From Methylobacterium amylolyticum (GTDB lineage: Bacteria > Pseudomonadota > Alphaproteobacteria > Rhizobiales > Beijerinckiaceae): 64,000 bases of DNA. Each line of letters begins with the position of its first letter. Positions within the stretch are counted from its first letter, which is position 1. The DNA is taken from positions 62,001 through 126,000 of the forward strand of contig NZ_JAUYZI010000007.1 of the NCBI RefSeq assembly GCF_030700245.1. The letters are read 5' to 3'. The translations under genes and the position numbers were made by a program. The notes under the pieces were generated by a model. It was not told the origin of the DNA. It made no database searches and was given only the letters and a program-made list of their open reading frames with translations. Shown one piece after another: positions 36,738 through 47,001 of this stretch.

Positions 36738-37052
36738 CTACTTCTTGGTGAGCAGCAGGTTGCCCTCCTTGCTCGCCACCTTCTGGATCTTCTCCGCGAA
36801 CAGGGCGAGCAGGAACGGCAGCTTCACTTCGAGGCGCACGCTCTCGGCCCCGACGTCGATCGTGCCCGCCACCCGCTGCGTCATGGCCGAGACGCCGAAA
36901 TCCAGGCGGTCGCCGGTCCAGGCGAGCTGGTCGACGCTGACGCCGCTCTTGGCCAGGAGCGCCCGGGCCTGCTCCGTGCCCTGCTCCAGGCGCCGCTTGG
37001 CCTCGTCGCGGCCGAGGTCGTGCGGGATGTCGACGATGAGGGGCTTCGGCAT
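36738..37052 (-). CDS. PHA-granule-region family protein
   Basis: A 104-residue protein of the polyhydroxyalkanoic-acid-system family (PHA_gran_rgn type). MPKPLIVDIPHDLGRDEAKRRLEQG at the start, WTGDRLDFGVSAMTQRVAGTIDVGAESVRLEVKLPFLLALFAEKI in the middle, and a Lys-rich end match that family. Members are found in PHA-producing proteobacteria, but their activity is unknown. No PHA synthase or phasin is close by, so a direct PHA role is not shown. Methylobacteria do store PHB. Confidence 0.8.
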   Translation of the reverse strand: MPKPLIVDIPHDLGRDEAKRRLEQGTEQARALLAKSGVSVDQLAWTGDRLDFGVSAMTQRVAGTIDVGAESVRLEVKLPFLLALFAEKIQKVASKEGNLLLTKK

Positions 37053-37091
37053 GGGACGGCGACCGGCTGCGGGGTGATACGGCAGCAGATG

Positions 37092-37133
37092 GGGCCGCCC
37101 GGCACCGCGGACAACGGTGACGCCGGGCGGCCC
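37092..37133. terminator. Strong GC hairpin downstream of rlpA
   Basis: GGGCCGCCCGGC (37092-37103) pairs exactly with GCCGGGCGGCCC (37122-37133), with a further ACCG/CGGT pair inside. A second, bulged hairpin follows at about 37139-37162, nearer to rlpA. It lies 3' of rlpA and 5' of the PHA-region gene (both minus strand), so it may separate their transcripts. Confidence 0.5.
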
Positions 37134-37182
37134 GTCCCATCCGGCGGCAGCGCCGCCCGGATGGCGGCGACCTCCGGATGCC

Positions 37183-37533
37183 TCAGTTGACGACGTGCAG
37201 CGAGACGTAGCTGGTGCCGCCCATGCCGAGCGCCCGGGCGGAACCCCGGGACAGGTCGATGATGCGGCCGCGCACGAACGGTCCGCGGTCGTTGATGCGC
37301 ACCACCACCGAGCGGCCGGTGCGCGTGTTCTCGACGCGGACGCGGGTGCCGAACGGCAGGGTGCGATGCGCCGCGGTCATCCCGTTCGGATTGAAGCGCT
37401 CGCCGCTCGCGGTCCGGTGTCCGCTCCCGTACCAGGAGGCGCCACCGCTCTGTGCGGCGGCGGGCAGGCCGGTCCCGACGAGGGCGGCCAGCATTCCGAG
37501 AGTCTTGGCGAACGTGGTGAAACCGGACTTCAT
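37183..37533 (-). CDS. rlpA: RlpA-like septal lytic transglycosylase (double-psi beta-barrel)
   Basis: A 116-residue exported protein. A signal peptide covers about residues 1-27 (ending PAAAQ). A single RlpA domain follows: [38 protein letters not shown] and [27 protein letters not shown], with the conserved Asp of NDRGP. There is no SPOR domain and no lipobox Cys, so this is a short, soluble periplasmic form. RlpA of Pseudomonas cleaves peptidoglycan lacking stem peptides; short forms are not well studied. Upstream is a 526-base gap before divergent ccrM. Confidence 0.9.
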   Translation of the reverse strand: MKSGFTTFAKTLGMLAALVGTGLPAAAQSGGASWYGSGHRTASGERFNPNGMTAAHRTLPFGTRVRVENTRTGRSVVVRINDRGPFVRGRIIDLSRGSARALGMGGTSYVSLHVVN

Positions 37534-39262
<1,729 letters not shown>

Positions 39263-39270
39263 GCAAATCG

Positions 39271-39375
39271 GGGTTCCGAAAGGGCGGCGCCCTTTCGCGG
39301 GGTGCGGGGCGGAGCCCCGCGCTCCAGGGCTCGGCCCTGAAAACCCGCCGAAGGGCTCGCCCTTCGGGATCCCGG
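39271..39375. repeat. Multi-hairpin intergenic repeat, copy B (between convergent ccrM and mutY)
   Basis: Aligns with 3692-3797 through its full length. Stems: GAAAGGGC/GCCCTTTC (39278-39296), GCGGGGC/GCCCCGC (about 39304-39320), CAGGGC/GCCCTG (about 39325-39339) and GAAGGGC/GCCCTTC (about 39350-39365). Stem bases differ between copies but remain paired. The gap between the two stop codons is 120 bases, against 121 for copy A. Confidence 0.75.
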
Positions 39376-39382
39376 TTCGATC

Positions 39383-40720
39383 TCAGCGCCGGCGCGCCGG
39401 TCGCCGCGCGGACTTCGGCGGCGGCGGCGCAACCGACTCGGCATCCTCGTCGAACATGGCCTCGGCAGGCGGCGTCTGCGGGCGCGGCGCCGGCTTCGGC
39501 ACCGGCCGCACGGTCGGACGGGGCGGCGGGGGCTCCGGCGGCGGTTCGGCCGCCGCCAGGAGCGGCATCGGCGCCGGCTCGCGCTTCGGCCGGCCGCGCG
39601 GCTTCTTCTCGGGCTCCGGCTTCGGATCGAAGGCGTGGGCCAGAACCTTGCGCATCAGGCCGGGCAGCGGCTCCCCGTCGAGGGCGGCGCGCGGGGTGAA
39701 CCGCGTGCCAGGCGGCGGCACGGTGGCGAGCGCGACGCGCGCGGAGAACACCGTCAGTTCCAGCGGGAAATGCGTGAAGCCGTGGCGGACGAGTCCGGGC
39801 AGACGCTTCCAGCGGGCGTCCAGCGGCGCGTCGAGGAGCGCGGCCGCCGGGTCGTAGTCCGACTCCCAGGCACTGCCCGGCGGCTCGGCCATGCTGGCGA
39901 GCAAGCCTTCCGGCGGACGGGTCCGCAGCAGCACCGCCTCGTCGCCGCTGCGGATCGCGACGAACACGGCGCCCCGCCGCAGGGCGCCCTTCACCGCGCG
40001 GATCTTGCGCGGGAAGCTCTCCTGGGTGCCTTGCGCGCGGGCCCGGCAGGGCGCCATCCACGGGCAGAGGGCGCAGGCCGGGCGCTTGGGCGTGCAGATC
40101 GTCGCACCGAGGTCCATCAGCGCCTGCGCGAAGTCCCCGGGGCGTTCCGCCGGGACCAGGGTTTGCGTCAGACGCCGGATCTCCGGCCGGCTCCCCGGCA
40201 GCGGCGCCTCGACCGCGAAGAGGCGCGTCATCACCCGCTCGACGTTGCCGTCCACCGCCGCCTCGGCCCGGTCGAAGGCGATCGCCGCGATCGCTCCCGC
40301 CGTGTAGGCGCCGATGCCCGGCAGCTTGCGCAGGCCCTCGGCCGTGTCCGGGAACCGTCCGGCCGCGGCGACCGCGCGCGCGCAGGCGTGCAGGTTGCGC
40401 GCGCGTGAGTAGTAACCGAGTCCGGCCCAGGCCGACATCACCGCGTCCTCGGGCGCGGCGGCGAGCGCCGCCACGTCCGGGAAGCGCGCCAGGAACGTCG
40501 CGTAATACGGCCGCACCGCCGCGATGGTGGTCTGCTGAAGCATCACCTCGGAGAGCCAGACCCGGTACGGGTCGGGCACCTGCCCCGGCAGCGCGCGCCA
40601 GGGCAGGACGCGGCGGTGCCGGTCGTACCACACGAGCAGGTCGGCGGCGCGCGGTCCGGGATCGGGTCGCGGGCCCGGGGCGGGGCGGATCGGCATGGGC
40701 CAGGGCTGCATAGCGGGCAC
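39383..40720 (-). CDS. mutY: A/G-specific adenine glycosylase
   Basis: A 445-residue base-excision repair enzyme that removes adenine opposite 8-oxoguanine. It has SEVMLQQTTIAAV with the catalytic Glu, a helix-hairpin-helix LPGIGAYTAGAIAA, AVDGNVERV with the catalytic Asp, and the iron-sulfur loop C-X6-C-X2-C-X5-C (CTPKRPACALCPWMAPC). The C-terminal Nudix-like domain recognises 8-oxoG and contains HGFTHFPLEL. After it comes an unusual tail of about 90 residues, rich in Pro, Lys and Arg, ending RRPARRR. Three in-frame Met codons (40720, 40711, 40696) could start. It is divergent from the DUF721 gene. Confidence 0.95.
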   Translation of the reverse strand: MPAMQPWPMPIRPAPGPRPDPGPRAADLLVWYDRHRRVLPWRALPGQVPDPYRVWLSEVMLQQTTIAAVRPYYATFLARFPDVAALAAAPEDAVMSAWAGLGYYSRARNLHACARAVAAAGRFPDTAEGLRKLPGIGAYTAGAIAAIAFDRAEAAVDGNVERVMTRLFAVEAPLPGSRPEIRRLTQTLVPAERPGDFAQALMDLGATICTPKRPACALCPWMAPCRARAQGTQESFPRKIRAVKGALRRGAVFVAIRSGDEAVLLRTRPPEGLLASMAEPPGSAWESDYDPAAALLDAPLDARWKRLPGLVRHGFTHFPLELTVFSARVALATVPPPGTRFTPRAALDGEPLPGLMRKVLAHAFDPKPEPEKKPRGRPKREPAPMPLLAAAEPPPEPPPPRPTVRPVPKPAPRPQTPPAEAMFDEDAESVAPPPPKSARRPARRR

Positions 40721-40809
40721 GGCCCGGCGTTCAAAGGGTCCGAGGCCGCTGCATTCGTCAACGGTCCTGCGCTAACCTGCCGGATGTCGAAGCCGGGGCC
40801 CTGGGACGA

Positions 40810-41292
40810 ATGGCGCGCGTCAAACCGCTGGCCGAGCTGATCGAGGGCTGCATCGGGCCGGCCTTCGCCGCGCAGGGCTTCGCCTCGACCGACATCCTGG
40901 CCGCGTGGCCCGAGATCGTCGGCGAGCGGCTCGCCCGCTACTGCCGCCCCTCAAAGCTCGAATGGCCGCGGCGGCGGCGGAAATCCGCCGAGGCGCCGGA
41001 TTCCGGTACGCTGGTGGTGCGCGTCGAGGGCGTGTTCGCCATCGAGTTGCAGCACCTCGCGCCGGTGGTGATCCAGCGCATCAACGCTCATTACGGCTGG
41101 GCCTGCGTCGGCCGCATCGTCCTCCAGCAGGATCGGGTCGGCGGCGGCGCGGCGCGGAAGGCGGCGCGCGCCGTCGATCCGGGCCGCCGCGGGGAGGTCG
41201 CGCAGGCGGTCGCGCCGATCGCCGACGAGCGCCTGCGCGATGCGCTCGACCGTCTCGGGGTCGCCGCCGTGGCGACCCGCCAAGTGCCCTGA
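40810..41292 (+). CDS. DUF721 (DciA-like) protein
   Basis: A 160-residue protein with the DUF721 pattern: PLAELIEGCIGPAFAAQGFASTDILAAWPEIVGERLARYCRPSKLEWP, then GTLVVRVEGVFAIELQHLAPVVIQRINAHYGWACVGRIVLQQ. DciA, in the same superfamily, loads the replicative helicase in bacteria that lack DnaC; whether this alphaproteobacterial form does so is inference. A basic, low-complexity patch (PRRRRKS) interrupts the domain. It lies between mutY and dsbA, a common alphaproteobacterial order. Confidence 0.88.
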   Translation: MARVKPLAELIEGCIGPAFAAQGFASTDILAAWPEIVGERLARYCRPSKLEWPRRRRKSAEAPDSGTLVVRVEGVFAIELQHLAPVVIQRINAHYGWACVGRIVLQQDRVGGGAARKAARAVDPGRRGEVAQAVAPIADERLRDALDRLGVAAVATRQVP

Positions 41293-41433
41293 CCGCTCCG
41301 GACCTGTCGGCCCGCCGCGTTGACCGACCCCGGCAGGCGCCCGCGCGCGAACGCGCCGCCTTGCCACGCGCTGCGTCCGCGGATACCCGGTCAGGCCATC
41401 GGAACGGGCCCTCGGGCGGAGGCAGTCACGGCC

Positions 41434-42075
41434 ATGACCACGCGACGCGACGCTTTGAAGATCTCCGGCCTCGCCCTCGGCGCCGGCCTCCTGCCGCGCA
41501 TGACCGGCTCCGCGCGCGCGGACTCGATCAACGTCGCGGCCCTGATGCAGCCGGGACCGCTGGGCGACGTCTGGCTCGGGCCGGACGATGCCAAGGTGAC
41601 GATCATCGAGTACGCCTCGATGACCTGCTCGCACTGCGCCGCGTTCCACCGCGACACGTGGCCGGCCCTGAAGGCGCGCTACATCGACACCGGCAAGGTC
41701 CGTTTCACCCTGCGCGAGTTCCCCCTCGACCCGCTGGCCACCGCCGCCTTCATGCTGGCGCGCTGCGAGGGCAACAAGATGTACTACCCCATCACCGACC
41801 TGCTGTTCGATCAGCAATCCGCCTGGGCGTTCACCCAGAAGCCGGTCGATGCCCTCGAACAGATGCTCCGGCAGGCGGGCTACACCAAGGAGAAGTTCGA
41901 GGCCTGCCTGAAGGATCAGAAGATCTACAACGCCGTCAACGGCGTGAAGCAGCGCGGCCTGGAGACCTTCAAGGTCGACTCCACGCCGACCTTCTTCATC
42001 AACGGCGAGCGCTTCACCGGCGAGATGACGATCGAGGGGATGGAGAAGGTGATCAAGCCGATCCTGGGAGCCTGA
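41434..42075 (+). CDS. DsbA-family thiol-disulfide protein, Tat-type signal
   Basis: A 213-residue periplasmic protein with a twin-arginine signal (TRRDALKISG, then hydrophobic residues to about 30). The thioredoxin fold has the active site MTCSHCAAFH (Cys-Ser-His-Cys) and cis-Pro motif STPTFFINGE near residue 182. An alpha-helical insert lies between. This is the DsbA/DsbG/ScsC-like group, either an oxidase or an isomerase. Export by Tat implies the fold forms in the cytosol first. It follows the DUF721 gene by 141 bases. Confidence 0.92.
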   Translation: MTTRRDALKISGLALGAGLLPRMTGSARADSINVAALMQPGPLGDVWLGPDDAKVTIIEYASMTCSHCAAFHRDTWPALKARYIDTGKVRFTLREFPLDPLATAAFMLARCEGNKMYYPITDLLFDQQSAWAFTQKPVDALEQMLRQAGYTKEKFEACLKDQKIYNAVNGVKQRGLETFKVDSTPTFFINGERFTGEMTIEGMEKVIKPILGA

Positions 42076-42174
42076 TCCGGCGCTCCGGAACCGCCCGGAA
42101 AACAGGCCGGACAAACCGCGCTCGAACGACGAAAATAGAGCAAAAACAAAGGGTTGCCGTGAGGCCAGATCGCC

Positions 42175-42203
42175 TTGACACCCAAGGTAGGCGAAACTAT
42201 GGT
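42175..42203 (+). promoter_or_regulatory. Promoter of the atpI-B-E-b'-b operon
   Basis: TTGACA (42175-42180, perfect consensus) and TATGGT (42198-42203) are separated by exactly 17 bases. Initiation would fall near 42210, giving a leader of about 57 bases to the GTG of atpI. The preceding 60 bases are unusually AT-rich for this genome (an A-rich tract at 42129-42150), as in strong promoters with an UP-like element. Confidence 0.65.
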
Positions 42204-42266
42204 GCGCCGCGCTTGAAGGGGGCGTCCAGCCGGTTCCAGATCCTTCCGCCCCGTGAGTTTTGAGCC

Positions 42267-42632
42267 GTGAACGGCGACGGAACCAGGGACGGAAACGGGG
42301 CCGAGGGCACGCCGCCGGATAGCGACCTTTCCGCGAGGCTCAGACGTCTCGAGACGCAGATCGAACGGAAGCGGCCGCTGGCTGCTCCCGATCCTTCGAC
42401 GCGCCCTCGGGACACTGGGCGCACCCCGCTGGCGCAGGCGATGACGCTCTCCACGGAGTTCGTCGCGGGCGTGATCGCGGGGGGCATCCTCGGCTGGATC
42501 GTCGATCATGTCTTCGGGACGAAACCCTGGGGCCTGATCGTCCTCCTGCTGCTCGGGTGCGTGGCGGGCATCTACAACGTGATGCGCGTGTCAGGCTTTG
42601 CCGGCGGGCGTCCCGGACAGCGCGATCGGTAG
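42267..42632 (+). CDS. atpI: F0F1 ATP synthase subunit I
   Basis: A 121-residue small membrane protein with a charged N terminus (about 55 residues) and two transmembrane helices (about 63-80 and 88-106). FVAGVIAGGILGWIVDHVFGTKPWG is the AtpI signature of alphaproteobacteria. AtpI assists assembly of the c-ring and is not part of the final enzyme. It begins at a GTG codon and is the first gene of the F0 operon, 80 bases before atpB. Confidence 0.9.
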   Translation: MNGDGTRDGNGAEGTPPDSDLSARLRRLETQIERKRPLAAPDPSTRPRDTGRTPLAQAMTLSTEFVAGVIAGGILGWIVDHVFGTKPWGLIVLLLLGCVAGIYNVMRVSGFAGGRPGQRDR

Positions 42633-42712
42633 CAGCCATAAGGCGCGCCGATCACCAGGGGTTGTGAGTCCCGGCGCTGCCGGGCAGCGAGATGCGAGGG
42701 CGGGAAACGGGC

Positions 42713-43468
42713 ATGGCGGTCACGATCGACCCGATCCACCAGTTCGAGCTGAAGACGCTCGTGCCGCTCGGCCATATCGGCAGCCAGCAGCTCGCGTTCA
42801 CCCAGTCGGCCCTGTACATGTTCGCCGCGGTCGGCGTGATCGCGCTGATCACCATCGTCGCGACCGCCTCGCGCGCCGTCGTGCCGGGCCGCATGCAGGC
42901 GCTGGCGGAGATCTTCTACGAGTTCATGGAGGACACCCTCCATCAGGCGACCGGCGACGGCGGCAAGAAGTTCATGCCGCTGGTGTTCTCGCTGTTCATG
43001 TTCGTGCTGGTCCTGAACCTGTTCGGGATGATCCCCTACGCCTTCGCGGTCACCAGCCACCTGATCATCACCTTCGGGCTGGCCGCCCTGGTGATCTCGG
43101 TGGTCGTCGGCTACGGCGTCTACAAGCACGGCGCACACTTCTTCGGCCTGTTCGTCCCGTCGGGGGTGCCGAAGGTGCTGCTCGGCATCCTCGTGCCGAT
43201 CGAGGTGATCTCGTTCATCTCGCGGCCGATCAGCCTCTCGGTCCGTCTGTTCGCCAACATGCTGGCCGGCCACATCGCGATGAAGATCTTCGCCTTCTTC
43301 GTGGTGCAACTCCTTCTCGCCGGCGCCTGGAGCGTGCTATCGCCCCTGCCGCTGTTCCTGACGATCGCCCTGACCGCCCTCGAATTCCTGGTCGCGGCGC
43401 TCCAGGCCTACGTCTTCGCGACGCTGACGGCGATCTACCTCAACGACGCCCTTCACCCCGGCCACTGA
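42713..43468 (+). CDS. atpB: F0 ATP synthase subunit a
   Basis: A 251-residue membrane subunit with five to six transmembrane helices that forms the proton half-channels. The essential Arg lies in ISRPISLSVRLFANMLAGH near residue 178, and the C-terminal FLVAALQAYVFATLTAIYLNDALHPGH is standard. The start MAVTIDPIHQFELK at 42713 is the family N terminus; a frame opening seven codons earlier is less likely. Confidence 0.97.
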   Translation: MAVTIDPIHQFELKTLVPLGHIGSQQLAFTQSALYMFAAVGVIALITIVATASRAVVPGRMQALAEIFYEFMEDTLHQATGDGGKKFMPLVFSLFMFVLVLNLFGMIPYAFAVTSHLIITFGLAALVISVVVGYGVYKHGAHFFGLFVPSGVPKVLLGILVPIEVISFISRPISLSVRLFANMLAGHIAMKIFAFFVVQLLLAGAWSVLSPLPLFLTIALTALEFLVAALQAYVFATLTAIYLNDALHPGH

Positions 43469-43534
43469 CGGTCGGCTCCACCCGCCGCGAACGTCGCGCA
43501 CGTTTTTCGCAAAGAAGAGACCTCAGGAGATATC

Positions 43535-43762
43535 ATGGATCCCGTCGCTGCGAAGTACATCGGCGCCGGCCTCGCCTGCCTCGGCATGGCGGGCGCGGGC
43601 ATCGGCCTCGGCAATCTGTTCGGTCAGTTCCTCGCCGGCGCCCTTCGCAACCCCTCCGCTGCCGACGGCCAGCGCGCCACCCTGCTCCTGGGCTTCGCCC
43701 TCACCGAGGCGCTCGGCATCTTCTCGCTGCTGATCGCCCTCCTCCTCCTGTTCGCCGTCTGA
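43535..43762 (+). CDS. atpE: F0 ATP synthase subunit c
   Basis: A 75-residue hairpin of two transmembrane helices that oligomerises into the rotor ring. The ion-binding Glu lies in [12 protein letters not shown] (about residue 58), and the loop is [10 protein letters not shown]. The Gly-rich first helix, [10 protein letters not shown], is normal. There is no sodium-type motif, so it is proton-driven. A ribosome binding site (AGGAG) is seen at 43526-43530. Confidence 0.97.
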   Translation: MDPVAAKYIGAGLACLGMAGAGIGLGNLFGQFLAGALRNPSAADGQRATLLLGFALTEALGIFSLLIALLLLFAV

Positions 43763-43902
43763 GGCGCACTCCGGGGGTCGCGGCGACGCGGCTCCCGGCC
43801 GGGCGGCCTCGGCCGCCGCTTCGCGGGTGAGCGTCCGGCGCCTGGGCGCGGGCGCTCACCGTGTTTCTGCACCGCCGCCGCGGTGCCCTCTCGGACGGTG
43901 TC

Positions 43903-44481
43903 ATGGCGCAGCCCAACCCCCTCACAACGCCGCCTCCGGGCGCCGACACACAGATCGTGCCGGGCCATACCGAGCACGCCAACAGCCACACCGGCGCCTT
44001 CCCGCCCTTCGAGAGCTCCGGCTTCCTGGCGCAGCTCATCTGGCTCGCCCTCGCCTTCGGGCTGCTCTACTACCTGATGGACAAGATCGCGCTGCCGCGG
44101 ATCCAGGCCATCCTGCACAACCGCGCCGAGCGGCTGCGCTCGGATCTGGACCAGGCGCAGGCGATGAAGTCCGAGGCCGACGCCGCGGGCGTGGCCTACG
44201 AGACCGCGCTGAGCGACGCGCAGGCCAAGGCGCGCGACATCGCCCAGGCCACGCGCAACGACCTCGCCGCCGAGGCCGACGACAAGCGGAAGTCGCTCGA
44301 AGGCGACCTGAACGCCAAGCTCGCAGCCGCCGAGGCGACCATCCGCAGCCGCACCGAGCAGGCCATGGGCAACGTCCGCGAGATCGCCGGCGACACGGCC
44401 GCGGCGATCGTCGAGCGCCTGACCGGGCAGGCTCCCGACCGGGCGAGCCTCGACCGCGCCCTCGACGCCACCGCACACTGA
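43903..44481 (+). CDS. atpG: F0 ATP synthase subunit b'
   Basis: A 192-residue peripheral-stalk subunit. An N-terminal Pro/Thr-rich stretch (about 50 residues) precedes one transmembrane helix, GFLAQLIWLALAFGLLYYLMDKIALPRI, and then a long charged coiled coil. Alphaproteobacteria and cyanobacteria have this divergent second b copy. The ATG at 43903 was chosen over a frame opening at 43861. It is followed 12 bases later by atpF, and the two form the b-b' heterodimer. Confidence 0.93.
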   Translation: MAQPNPLTTPPPGADTQIVPGHTEHANSHTGAFPPFESSGFLAQLIWLALAFGLLYYLMDKIALPRIQAILHNRAERLRSDLDQAQAMKSEADAAGVAYETALSDAQAKARDIAQATRNDLAAEADDKRKSLEGDLNAKLAAAEATIRSRTEQAMGNVREIAGDTAAAIVERLTGQAPDRASLDRALDATAH

Positions 44482-44493
44482 CGGGGACGGTTC

Positions 44494-44982
44494 ATGCTGC
44501 TCGAAGCGGAATTCTGGGTCGCCGTCGCCTTCTTCGTCTTCATGGCGATCGTCTGGAAGGTCGGCGGCTTCACGACGATGACCAAGGGGCTCGACGGGCG
44601 CGCCAACCGCATCCGCCACGAACTCGACGAGGCCAAGCGCCTGCGCGAGGAGGCCGCCGCCGTGCTGGCCGACTACAAGCGCCGCCGGACCGAGGCCGAG
44701 CGCGAGGCGGAGACGATCGTCGCCAACGCCCGCGAGGAAGCGCAGCGCGCCGCCGACGAGGGGCACCGCAAGCTCGACGAGTTCCTCGCCCGCCGGACCA
44801 AGGCCGCCGAGACGAAGATCGCGCAGGCCGAGGCCCAGGCCGAGGCGCAGGTTCGCGCCGCCGCCGCGGAGGCTGCGGTCCGCGTCTCCGAGACGATCCT
44901 GCGCGAGCGGATGCAGGGCGAGGCCGCCCAGGGACTGATCCGCTCCAGCCTCGGCGAGATCCGCACCCGCATGCGCTCCTGA
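44494..44982 (+). CDS. atpF: F0 ATP synthase subunit b
   Basis: A 162-residue stalk subunit with an N-terminal transmembrane helix ([19 protein letters not shown]) and a long Ala/Glu/Arg coiled coil. It is the last gene of the F0 operon, with a factor-independent terminator 21 bases after its stop. The F1 genes are absent here, as is usual in alphaproteobacteria, where F0 and F1 are in separate loci. Confidence 0.95.
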   Translation: MLLEAEFWVAVAFFVFMAIVWKVGGFTTMTKGLDGRANRIRHELDEAKRLREEAAAVLADYKRRRTEAEREAETIVANAREEAQRAADEGHRKLDEFLARRTKAAETKIAQAEAQAEAQVRAAAAEAAVRVSETILRERMQGEAAQGLIRSSLGEIRTRMRS

Positions 44983-45003
44983 CGGGCGCGTCCCTCCGAT
45001 CCG

Positions 45004-45029
45004 AAAAGCCGCCTCCGGGCGGCTTTTTT
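45004..45029 (+). terminator. Factor-independent terminator of the F0 operon
   Basis: GCCGCC (45008-45013), loop TCCG, GGCGGC (45018-45023) and six T. Four A before the stem make it usable in both directions, which suits the convergent hydrolase gene that ends at 45052. Confidence 0.88.
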
Positions 45030-45051
45030 CGTTCCAAGGCGGATGGAGGTC

Positions 45052-45879
45052 TCAGCCTTTCAGGAAGTCCAGGAGGTCGGCGTTCAGGCGATCGGCGTGG
45101 GTGAACGGCACGGCGTGCGATGCACCCTCGTAGACCGCGAGCCGGGCCCCCGGGATCGCGGCGGCCGCCGCCTTGCCGGAGACGGGAAACGGCACGGTCT
45201 CGTCGGCGTCGCCGTGCACCACCAGGGTCGGCACCCGGAAGGCGGCCATGTCGGCGCGGAAGTCGGTCTCGCCGAAGGCGCGCACGCAGTCGACCGTGGC
45301 CTTCGGCGATGCCAGCATCGCGAGGTTCCCGGTCCACTGGATCAGCTCGGCCGACACCGGCGAGGAGAAGACCCCGGCGCCGAAGAACGTCTTGGCGAAA
45401 TTGGCGAGGAAATGCGGGCGGTTCTTCTTGAGGCCGTCGATCATGCCCGCGAACACCGCGGCGTCGACACCGTCGGGGTTGTCGGCGGTCTTGAGCAGGT
45501 ACGGCGGCACCGCCGAGATCAACGCCGCCCGGGTGACGCGGGCCCCGCCGTGCCGGCCCATGTAGCGGGCGATCTCGCCGCCGCCCATCGAGAAGCCCAC
45601 CAGTGCCACATCCTGAAGGTCGAGACCGTCGAGCACGGCCTTCAGGTCGTCGGCGAAGGTGTCGTAGTCGTAGCCCGCCCAGGTCTGGTCGGAGCGCCCG
45701 AAACCGCGCCGGTCGTAGGCGATGGTGCGGAAGCCCGCCTCGGTCAGCGCCGGCTGCTGGTACTCCCACATGTCGGCATCGAGCGGCCAGCCGTGGATCA
45801 GCACCACCGGCCGTCCGCGTCCCCAATCCTTGTAGAACAGCCGCGCGCCGTCCCGGGCCTCGATGAAGGGCATCGCCAT
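45052..45879 (-). CDS. Alpha/beta hydrolase (non-heme chloroperoxidase/arylesterase type)
   Basis: A 275-residue hydrolase. It has VVLIHGWPLDADMWEYQQPAL (oxyanion region, about residues 25-45), YDRRGFGRSD, and the nucleophile elbow VGFSMGGGEIARY with Ser near 97. VVHGDADETVPF holds the catalytic Asp and GASHAVPFTHADRLNADLLDFLKG the His. This is the cofactor-free haloperoxidase/arylesterase group, whose natural reaction is usually ester hydrolysis. It has no signal peptide. It is divergent from the Mn catalase gene, with a 224-base shared control region. Confidence 0.9.
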   Translation of the reverse strand: MAMPFIEARDGARLFYKDWGRGRPVVLIHGWPLDADMWEYQQPALTEAGFRTIAYDRRGFGRSDQTWAGYDYDTFADDLKAVLDGLDLQDVALVGFSMGGGEIARYMGRHGGARVTRAALISAVPPYLLKTADNPDGVDAAVFAGMIDGLKKNRPHFLANFAKTFFGAGVFSSPVSAELIQWTGNLAMLASPKATVDCVRAFGETDFRADMAAFRVPTLVVHGDADETVPFPVSGKAAAAAIPGARLAVYEGASHAVPFTHADRLNADLLDFLKG

Positions 45880-46056
45880 CGCTCCGTCGAAAGCGTGTCA
45901 ACGGCCGGAAGCCCCGCGGCGGTTCCGCTCCACCGCCGTGGCATGGGCCGGTCCGAACGCGCGCGAGCGGCCTCGACCGGCATCGGTTCCCACGCCCTTT
46001 TTGCGCGGGCCGTGCGAACCCGCGCCGCCGCGGGTGGTTGGAGGGGTATTCGTCAC

Positions 46057-46073
46057 ATACTCACGGTGAGTAT
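46057..46073. promoter_or_regulatory. Perfect palindrome upstream of the Mn catalase (operator candidate)
   Basis: ATACTCAC-G-GTGAGTAT is a perfect 17-base palindrome centred at 46065, 31 bases before the catalase ATG. The surrounding 200 bases are GC-rich and lack other symmetry. A dimeric repressor or activator site is likely; the protein is unknown. The adjacent hydrolase gene starts 178 bases away in the other direction. Confidence 0.6.
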
Positions 46074-46103
46074 CTGGCGCCCGACATACGCGGGGATTTT
46101 CCC

Positions 46104-46961
46104 ATGTACTACTTCGACAAGCGCCTTCAGTATCCCGTTCGCGTCGACAGCCCCGATCCCGTCTTCGCCCGCATGCTCCAGCAGGCGATCGGCGGTATCG
46201 AGGGCGAGATCCGCGTGTGCATGCAGTACTTCTTCCAGGCCTGGGGCGCGCGCGGCCCGTCGACCAAGTACCGCGAGATGCTGCTGAACACGGCCACCGA
46301 GGAGATCGGCCACATCGAGATGCTGGCGACGGCCGTGGCGATGAATCTCGAGACCGCGCCGTCCAAGGTCCAGGAGGCCGGGGCGGCCGACACCATCGTC
46401 GGCGCAGTGATGGGCGGCGAGAACCCGCGCCACATGGTCGAGGGCATGCTGCACCGGCACATCCTGTCGACCGGCATGGCAGCCTTTCCGGCCAATTGCG
46501 AGGGCGTGCCCTTCGACATGAGCCACATCTACGCGAGCGGAAATCTCGCGGCGGACATGTACTGCAACGTCGCCGCCGAGAGCACCGGCCGGGTGCTGGC
46601 GACGCGGCTGTACAACGCCACCAACGATGCCGGCATGAAGGACATGCTCCACTTCATGATCGCCCGCGACACGATGCACCAGCAACAATGGCTCGCGGTG
46701 ATCGAGGAACTCGGCGGCCACGCCGGGGCGCTGCCGATCCCGAACTCCTTCCCGCAGGAGAAGGAGGATCAGCGCAACAACTACAATTTTTACGTCACGT
46801 CGGTGGACGGCACCCTGTCCGAGGGCGGCCGCTGGACGCAGGGGCCCTCGCTCGACGGCAAGGGCGAGTACACCGTGTTCAAGAACAAGCCGATGGGCGA
46901 GGAGCCCAATCTCGGCCCGGCCCGGCCCGACAGCAGCGCGCAGAACGAACAGATCGCCTGA
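46104..46961 (+). CDS. Manganese catalase
   Basis: A 285-residue di-manganese enzyme that decomposes H2O2 without heme. The four-helix bundle carries Glu and His ligands in GGIEGEIRVCMQYFFQ, LLNTATEEIGHIEML, YCNVAAESTGR and IARDTMHQQQWLAVIEEL. The C-terminal extension from NFYVTSVDGTL on is usual for the family. The start MYYFDKRLQYPV is typical, although the ribosome binding site is weak (GGGG). It is preceded by a perfect palindrome and followed by an FrmR-like regulator gene. Confidence 0.94.
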   Translation: MYYFDKRLQYPVRVDSPDPVFARMLQQAIGGIEGEIRVCMQYFFQAWGARGPSTKYREMLLNTATEEIGHIEMLATAVAMNLETAPSKVQEAGAADTIVGAVMGGENPRHMVEGMLHRHILSTGMAAFPANCEGVPFDMSHIYASGNLAADMYCNVAAESTGRVLATRLYNATNDAGMKDMLHFMIARDTMHQQQWLAVIEELGGHAGALPIPNSFPQEKEDQRNNYNFYVTSVDGTLSEGGRWTQGPSLDGKGEYTVFKNKPMGEEPNLGPARPDSSAQNEQIA

Positions 46962-47001
46962 GGCGTCGCGCGCGTCCCGCATCGTGCGCGGGGACCATCG
47001 C

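Noticed and set aside
32480..36751. A 1423-codon open frame on the plus strand
   Set aside because: It runs antisense to the OmpA-like and uup genes, is dominated by Arg/Gly/Ala/Glu, and has no domain. It is an effect of high GC on stop codon frequency.
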